NCBI GenBank assembly: GCA_037139575.1
Contig: JBAXGD010000015.1
Span: 1 to 9,975, forward strand
Length of the DNA stretch: 9,975 nt
Direction: 5' to 3'
From: CAIYEO01 sp037139575
Lineage (GTDB): Bacteria; Patescibacteriota; Saccharimonadia; Saccharimonadales; UBA4665
Shown here: piece by piece, positions 6,603 to 9,975 of the stretch
Numbering within the stretch: position 1 is the first letter of the stretch
How the letters are laid out: each line of letters begins with the position of its first letter
Notes under the pieces: model-generated
What the model was told of the DNA's origin: nothing
Database searches by the model: none
Seen by the model: the letters and a program-made list of their open reading frames with translations, nothing else
Program-made: the position numbers and the translations under genes

Positions 6603-7006
6603 TTATACTAGTAATTCGAACAGATAATCCAGAAGCTGAGATAGGAATATTTAGAGCAGATAATACTAAACATGTTAAGCAAATATCCTATAAGAAGTGG
6701 CAGGCACACAGACAGCTATCTGAAACATTATTGCCAAACATCAAATCTATGCTTGAAGATGCTACAGTTGCCTTCTCTGAATTAGATGGAATTATTTGTT
6801 TTGAAGGCCCAGGAAGTTTTACGGGACTAAGAATCGGTCTAAGTACCGCCAACGCTTTGGCGTATGGTTTATCTATTCCAATTACTGGATCAAGTTCTGA
6901 GGATTGGATTGAAAAAGGTCTAAAGAAAATCAAAAATAGTTCTCACGGACATATGGTTATGCCACACTATGGTGCACCAGTTCACATCACTACTCCAAAA
7001 AAGTAG
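6599..7006 (+). CDS. tsaB: TsaB, short form: t6A complex dimerisation subunit
   Basis: TsaB is an ASKHA-fold paralogue of TsaD that forms the scaffold for TsaD and TsaE in tRNA A37 threonylcarbamoylation; it has no catalytic role itself. The signature GPGSFTGLRIGLS is at residues 70-82, followed by TANALAYGLSIPITGSSS. The N-terminal strand pair reads MIILVIRTDNPEAEIGIF, with Arg where most members have Asp in the ID-T motif. At 135 residues it is well below the roughly 220-230 of typical TsaB: nearly the whole second lobe is missing, yet the protein ends in a tidy MPHYGAPVHITTPKK tail. There is no remnant of the missing half downstream (7007-7203 is not obviously coding), so this looks like an evolved compact form rather than a recent break. 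Its start overlaps the tsaE stop as ATGA. Confidence 0.88.
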   Translation: MIILVIRTDNPEAEIGIFRADNTKHVKQISYKKWQAHRQLSETLLPNIKSMLEDATVAFSELDGIICFEGPGSFTGLRIGLSTANALAYGLSIPITGSSSEDWIEKGLKKIKNSSHGHMVMPHYGAPVHITTPKK

Positions 7007-7024
7007 AATATATAGGGTAAGTAT

Positions 7025-7053
7025 TTGCTAAATATCCGAAATATATTTATAGT
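7025..7053 (+). promoter_or_regulatory. Probable promoter of rny-ymdB
   Basis: TTGCTA (7025-7030, 4/6 match to the -35) is separated by exactly 17 bp from TATAGT (7048-7053, 5/6 match to the -10). The predicted start near 7060 gives an unusually long leader of about 144 nt before rny. The rest of the 7007-7203 gap is A+T-rich with no recognisable gene or RNA family. Confidence 0.45.
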
Positions 7054-7192
7054 ATTACTTAGGAACAGCGATTATTTTTGGGAGCTTTCCAAACTATTAA
7101 CCATAAATTTCAAGTATTTAATTCGAAAATCAGATTTATTTTTTTACTAGAGAAGTGATAGCGATTGTAGAAGAGTAAATCTGCACCGATAG

Positions 7193-7198
7193 AAAGGA
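7193..7198 (+). promoter_or_regulatory. Shine-Dalgarno site of rny
   Basis: AAAGGA lies 5 nt before the ATG at 7204. Together with the recA site it shows that SD-led initiation is used in this genome, unlike the minus-strand genes whose -10 boxes abut the start codon. Confidence 0.75.
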
Positions 7199-7203
7199 CA
7201 ATA

Positions 7204-8718
7204 ATGGATATATTAACCATTGTACTAGCAGTGGCTGGTCTTGGAGTTGGTTTTGGTGCCAACACAGTTATCAGCAAACGTAAGACAGGAAGTGCCGAAG
7301 AGGCAATTAAGAAAGAGTTAGCTAAGGCAACAAAGGAAGCCGATAAGCTAGTTGATGAAGCAAGAAAAAAAGCTTTAGATATTGCTGAAGATGCAAAAAA
7401 TGCTGAGCAAGATCGAAGACGAGAGGTTAAAAATCTCGAGAATAGACTTATTCAACGAGAAGAGTCAATCGATAAAAAGCTCGAAGACTTAGATAGAAGA
7501 AGTGAAAAACTAAGAAAAAGCGAAGCAGAACTTGACCAACTAAAGAATGACATTAGAGACATTCGACTTAAGCAGCAAGATAAGCTTGAGAAAATAGCTA
7601 AGCTCACTAAATCTGATGCCGCAGATAAATTAATGGCAATGACCGAACGAGATATCAAAGAAGATCTAGCCGGACTAATTGTTAAGTTGCAGGCTGAAGC
7701 TAAAGAGTCAGCTGAAGACCAGGCAGCAGTAATAATTACCGCAGCTATGGAAAGAATGGCCAGCGAAGTAACTGCAGACCGAACTGTTACAAGCTTAAAG
7801 CTTGGTGATGACGAGATGAAGGGAAGAATAATTGGTAAAGAAGGACGAAACATCCAAGCTCTTCAAAAAGCTACAGGTGTAGATATTATGGTGGATGATA
7901 CTCCAGGATATATTGTTCTTAGTTCATTCGATCCAATAAGAAGAGAGATTGCAAGACAAGCTATTGAACTGCTAATGAAGGACGGAAGAATACACCCAGC
8001 TAAGATTGAGGAATTAGTACAAAAAGCTCAAGTCAACGTTAAGAAAGATGTTATTAGGGCAGGTGAAGATGCTGCTAGAGAAGTTGGCATCGCCGGTATT
8101 CCAAAAGACATTCTTCAATTACTTGGCGAATTAAAATTCCGAACAAGCTATGGGCAGAATGTTTTAAAACACTCAACTGAAATGGCTCACATTGCAGGAT
8201 TAATAGCCGAAGAAGTTGGAGCTGATGTTAAGACAACTAAATACGCAGCACTTGTTCATGATCTAGGAAAAGCTCTAACTCATAAAATGGAGGGTAAACA
8301 CCACCATATTAGCGGTGAAATGCTTAGAAAATATGGCGCTCCAGAAGCTGTTGCGCATGCTGCAGAAGCACACCATGATGATGTTGAGGCAACTACTGTT
8401 GAAGCAATCATTATTAGGGTTGTTGATGCAATAAGTGCTTCTAGACCTGGTGCTAGAAACATATCCGCAGAGAACTTTGTAGAAAGAATGAAAGATCTTG
8501 AAAACGTAGCTACTAGCTTCGACGGCATAGACAAGGCTTATGCAATAAGTGCTGGTCGTGAAATCCGAGTAATCGTTAGACCTGAAAAAATTGATGACCT
8601 TAGTGCAATAAAACTTTCTCGAGATATTGCTACTAAGATCGAATCTACTATGCAGTACCCAGGCACAATCAAGGTTAATGTTATTCGAGAAACACGAGCA
8701 ATTGAGTTCGCTAAATAG
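7204..8718 (+). CDS. rny: Ribonuclease Y
   Basis: RNase Y is a membrane-anchored endoribonuclease that starts decay of many mRNAs. The 504-residue product has the complete family layout: a short hydrophobic anchor at about 3-20 (ILTIVLAVAGLGVGFGAN), then a long charged coiled coil at about 30-170. A KH domain follows with its GxxG loop in GRIIGKEGRNIQAL (207-220), then an HD metal-dependent phosphohydrolase domain. HD-domain landmarks are LKHSTEMAHIAGL (321-333), the HD pair VHDLGKAL (H352, D353), AHHDDVE (389-395) and VVDAISASRPGAR (406-418). The C-terminal region (about 440-504) with REIRVIVRPE and YPGTIKVNVIRE is also typical. Length matches the family (about 500-520). A good SD precedes the ATG, and ymdB starts 13 nt downstream, indicating co-transcription. 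Confidence 0.97.
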   Translation: MDILTIVLAVAGLGVGFGANTVISKRKTGSAEEAIKKELAKATKEADKLVDEARKKALDIAEDAKNAEQDRRREVKNLENRLIQREESIDKKLEDLDRRSEKLRKSEAELDQLKNDIRDIRLKQQDKLEKIAKLTKSDAADKLMAMTERDIKEDLAGLIVKLQAEAKESAEDQAAVIITAAMERMASEVTADRTVTSLKLGDDEMKGRIIGKEGRNIQALQKATGVDIMVDDTPGYIVLSSFDPIRREIARQAIELLMKDGRIHPAKIEELVQKAQVNVKKDVIRAGEDAAREVGIAGIPKDILQLLGELKFRTSYGQNVLKHSTEMAHIAGLIAEEVGADVKTTKYAALVHDLGKALTHKMEGKHHHISGEMLRKYGAPEAVAHAAEAHHDDVEATTVEAIIIRVVDAISASRPGARNISAENFVERMKDLENVATSFDGIDKAYAISAGREIRVIVRPEKIDDLSAIKLSRDIATKIESTMQYPGTIKVNVIRETRAIEFAK

Positions 8719-8731
8719 ATAAGTTGTTTTT

Positions 8732-9526
8732 ATGAGAATACTTTATGTGGGCGATATAATGGGAGAACGTGGGGTTGATGCAGTCAAACGTTTTCTTCCA
8801 TCTATCAAAAAAGAAGAGAAGGTTGATCTTGTAATCGCTCAAGCAGAGAATGTATCCAGTGGTAAGGGAATTAATCTTATTGACTACCTAGAATTGAAAA
8901 AACTTGGAATAGATTTTTTTACTGGTGGTAACTGGTCCCTTGCCAAGAATACAATCTACCCTTCATTGTCTAATCCAGAAGAACCCATAATAAGGCCCGC
9001 CAACTACCCAATTTCTACTCCCGGTCTTGGTTATAAGGTCATAGAGAAAAAAGGCCATAAGGTGCTCGTAGTGAGTTTACTAGGCCAAATAGTTGGTAGA
9101 GATGCAAACAATAAAACAGATAATCCACTTAAAGTCATAGATAAGATCTTAGACGAATTTGCCGACCAAGATATTATGACGGTTGTTAACTTCCATGGTG
9201 ATTATTCAAGCGAGAAAAAAGTCATTGGATATTTTCTAGATGGGCGTGCATCATTGGTTGTTGGCGATCATTGGCATATTCCGACAGCTGATGCTATGGT
9301 CTTGCCTAAAGGTACTGCTCATATAACTGATGTCGGCATGTGTGGATCTCTAGATTCAAGCCTAGGCGTTAAACTAGACGTTATAATCAATCGCTGGAAA
9401 AACAACGTCCCATCTATGAATATGCTCGAAGATAAGGGCAGACTACAGTTCAATGCAGTACTCGCCGATATTGATGAAAATACATTCTTAGCTAAAGATA
9501 TAAAACAGATTCAAAAAATACTCTAG
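8732..9526 (+). CDS. ymdB: YmdB-family metallophosphoesterase
   Basis: YmdB enzymes are dinuclear-metal phosphodiesterases; the Bacillus protein hydrolyses 2',3'-cyclic nucleotides and affects biofilm and motility programmes. The 264-residue product keeps the expected metal ligands: D8 (YVGDIMGERG), E39-N40 (AQAENVSSGKG), N67 (GGNW), H155 (VNFHGDYSSEK), and H180 and H182 (GDHWHIPTADA). LPKGTAHITDVGMCG (191-205) is the family's C-terminal signature. The residue after N67 is Trp68, where the family's GNH motif has the histidine thought to act as proton donor, so catalysis may be altered or weakened. The gene follows rny by 13 nt without an SD, the same order as in Bacillus, which supports both calls and a joint role in RNA metabolism. 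Confidence 0.92.
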   Translation: MRILYVGDIMGERGVDAVKRFLPSIKKEEKVDLVIAQAENVSSGKGINLIDYLELKKLGIDFFTGGNWSLAKNTIYPSLSNPEEPIIRPANYPISTPGLGYKVIEKKGHKVLVVSLLGQIVGRDANNKTDNPLKVIDKILDEFADQDIMTVVNFHGDYSSEKKVIGYFLDGRASLVVGDHWHIPTADAMVLPKGTAHITDVGMCGSLDSSLGVKLDVIINRWKNNVPSMNMLEDKGRLQFNAVLADIDENTFLAKDIKQIQKIL

Positions 9527-9544
9527 TAGAGGAGTCAATTTTTA
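9520..9544 (+). terminator. Weak candidate terminator after ymdB
   Basis: The ymdB stop codon lies in a small inverted repeat (CTCT-AGT-AGAG, flanked by A/T and GAGT) followed by ATTTTTA. The stem is only four to five pairs and the T run is short, so termination would be inefficient. Confidence 0.25.
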
Positions 9545-9546
9545 GT

Positions 9547-9552
9547 TATAAT
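9547..9552 (+). promoter_or_regulatory. -10 box of the tRNA-Pro gene
   Basis: A perfect TATAAT ends 17 nt before the mature tRNA 5' end, placing the predicted start near 9559 with a leader of about 11 nt. No good -35 is present. Confidence 0.5.
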
Positions 9553-9569
9553 GAAAATCACGTAATTCT

Positions 9570-9646
9570 CGGAGTGTGGCACAGTTGGCTAGCGCGCTGC
9601 GTTTGGGACGCAGAGGTCGCCGGTTCGAGTCCGGCCACTCCGACCA
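9570..9646 (+). tRNA. tRNA-Pro (anticodon UGG), CCA encoded
   Basis: The 77-nt sequence folds as a full cloverleaf. The acceptor arms CGGAGTG (9570-9576) and CACTCCG (9636-9642) pair perfectly, with the C1-G72 pair typical of bacterial tRNA-Pro. The anticodon stem CTGCG/CGCAG encloses TTTGGGA, giving anticodon TGG at 9604-9606. The T arm is GCCGG-TTCGAGT-CCGGC. Discriminator A9643 is followed by an encoded CCA. The D stem has one mismatch (A9581 opposite C9594). U34 can read all four Pro codons if suitably modified. A recombinase reading frame on the opposite strand ends inside this gene, marking it as a probable integration target. Confidence 0.95.
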
Positions 9647-9975
9647 AGAGAAACTTTGTCTAAATCCACCAGCAAATCGTATGGTGGATTTAGCTTTATA
9701 ACAGATATAACATCGACACCAGCTCGTAGGTTCAACACCAATTCTTGATATACGGTGTCTTCCTCAATCAAATCAGTAGTTTTGAGTAGTGTTTCTAGAT
9801 ACGACCTAACTAGTTCAACAAATTGCTGGCGTGTCGGTAGTCCCTGATTTAGCTTTTCTAACTCTGTTTGTAGTGTAGTTACACTAGATGTCTGTACATT
9901 TATAAGGTTCTGGTACTTGGCATATAGGGTTTCTTGCTTTTTCAGCTCAGCCTTTGAGTGTTTTTCTTTTAGGGT
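9589..9975 (-). CDS. C-terminal part of a probable large serine recombinase (5' end off window), reading antisense into tRNA-Pro
   Basis: The minus-strand frame is open from the right edge (base 9975) to TAG at 9589-9591, giving the last 128 residues of a protein. Residues 1-45 are charged and coiled-coil-like (KAELKKQETLYAKYQNLI). Residues 50-105 include QFVELVRSYLETLLKTTDLI, then VYQELVLNLRAGVDVISVIK and LNPPYDLLVDL. This order, a coiled coil followed by a 'LNL...kLxxPYdxL' end, resembles the C-terminus of resolvase/invertase-type large serine recombinases. No tyrosine-integrase motifs (HxLRH or a final catalytic Tyr box) are present. The last 18 or so residues (GRSGRTRTGDLCVPNAAR) are simply the tRNA gene read backwards, so the natural C-terminus is set by the integration site. 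The catalytic serine domain, if present, lies beyond the window, so the family call is moderate. Confidence 0.5.
   Translation of the reverse strand, partial: TLKEKHSKAELKKQETLYAKYQNLINVQTSSVTTLQTELEKLNQGLPTRQQFVELVRSYLETLLKTTDLIEEDTVYQELVLNLRAGVDVISVIKLNPPYDLLVDLDKVSLGRSGRTRTGDLCVPNAAR
9660..9693. repeat. 12-bp perfect inverted repeat just downstream of tRNA-Pro
   Basis: CTAAATCCACCA (9660-9671) and TGGTGGATTTAG (9682-9693) are exact reverse complements with a 10-nt loop. The hairpin starts 14 nt after the tRNA CCA and lies in the recombinase reading frame, where it encodes LNPPYDLLVDL. It could end tRNA transcription, although the following CTTTATAA is a poor T tract, or serve as a recombinase or regulator binding site. 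The symmetry is seen; the role is inferred. Confidence 0.7.

Noticed and set aside
6135..7006. UGA recoded as glycine, as in some other CPR lineages.
   Set aside because: TGA ends tsaE exactly at the tsaB start and ends recX at the expected length, and no in-frame TGA interrupts any conserved gene.
7452..7853. Minus-strand reading frame of 133 codons inside rny.
   Set aside because: Serine/leucine-rich mirror of the RNase Y coiled coil with no recognisable motif or start signals.
9589..9771. A short 60-residue protein starting at a TTG on the minus strand.
   Set aside because: The frame continues open to the right edge, so this is only the tail of the longer recombinase, and its last third is the tRNA read backwards.
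9589..9975. Tyrosine recombinase, the usual class found at tRNA genes.
   Set aside because: The last 128 residues should contain the HxxR, H/W and Tyr box; none is present, whereas a coiled coil followed by an LNL...PYDLL end is.
1..9975. CRISPR arrays, insertion sequences or tandem repeats.
   Set aside because: No regularly spaced repeats, transposase genes or terminal inverted repeats were seen; the only marked symmetry is the single hairpin at 9660-9693.

Overview
The window is A+T-rich, gene-dense bacterial DNA using the standard code (TGA is a genuine stop for recX and tsaE). It looks like a Patescibacteria/CPR genome, most likely Candidatus Saccharibacteria (TM7). The reasons are the compact layout, a TsaB lacking its C-terminal half, a two-module PRC-barrel protein next to recA/recX, a GspE/PilB-like pilus protein, and heavy use of AGA and CTA codons. 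The lineage is inferred from gene content; no marker here proves it.

Layout. (1) 1-1127, minus: a GspE/PilB-type protein that runs off the left edge. It keeps its zinc-finger cysteines but has lost its Walker A, Walker B/catalytic Glu and His-box residues. (2) 1128-1238: a divergent promoter region, with recA driven by an extended -10 (TGATATAAT). (3) 1239-2866, plus: recA and recX. (4) 2854-6022, minus: a PRC-barrel protein (its 3' end overlaps recX by 13 bp), a DUF1704/MATCAP-like HExxxH metallopeptidase and an ATP-grasp ligase. (5) 6135-7006, plus: tsaE and tsaB, overlapping at ATGA. (6) 7204-9526, plus: rny (RNase Y) and ymdB, the same pair as in Bacillus. (7) 9570-9646: tRNA-Pro(UGG) with encoded CCA. 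(8) 9589-9975, minus: the C-terminal end of a probable large serine recombinase whose frame reads antisense into the tRNA gene, which marks the edge of a probable integrated element lying to the right.

Functional picture. recA/recX carry out and modulate homologous recombination. tsaE/tsaB are two parts of the t6A37 tRNA-modification machinery. rny/ymdB handle RNA turnover and cyclic-nucleotide phosphodiester chemistry. The minus-strand block at 2854-6022 separates recA/recX from rny/ymdB, which lie close together in Bacillus. It holds the most unusual pair: an ATP-grasp carboxylate-amine ligase beside a relative of the tubulin detyrosinase MATCAP, suggesting a 'ligate/cleave' modification couple. 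Three minus-strand genes (pilB-like, PRC, DUF1704) have a -10 box only 6-7 nt before the start codon and no Shine-Dalgarno, so they are probably translated from leaderless mRNAs. recA and rny have clear SD sequences.
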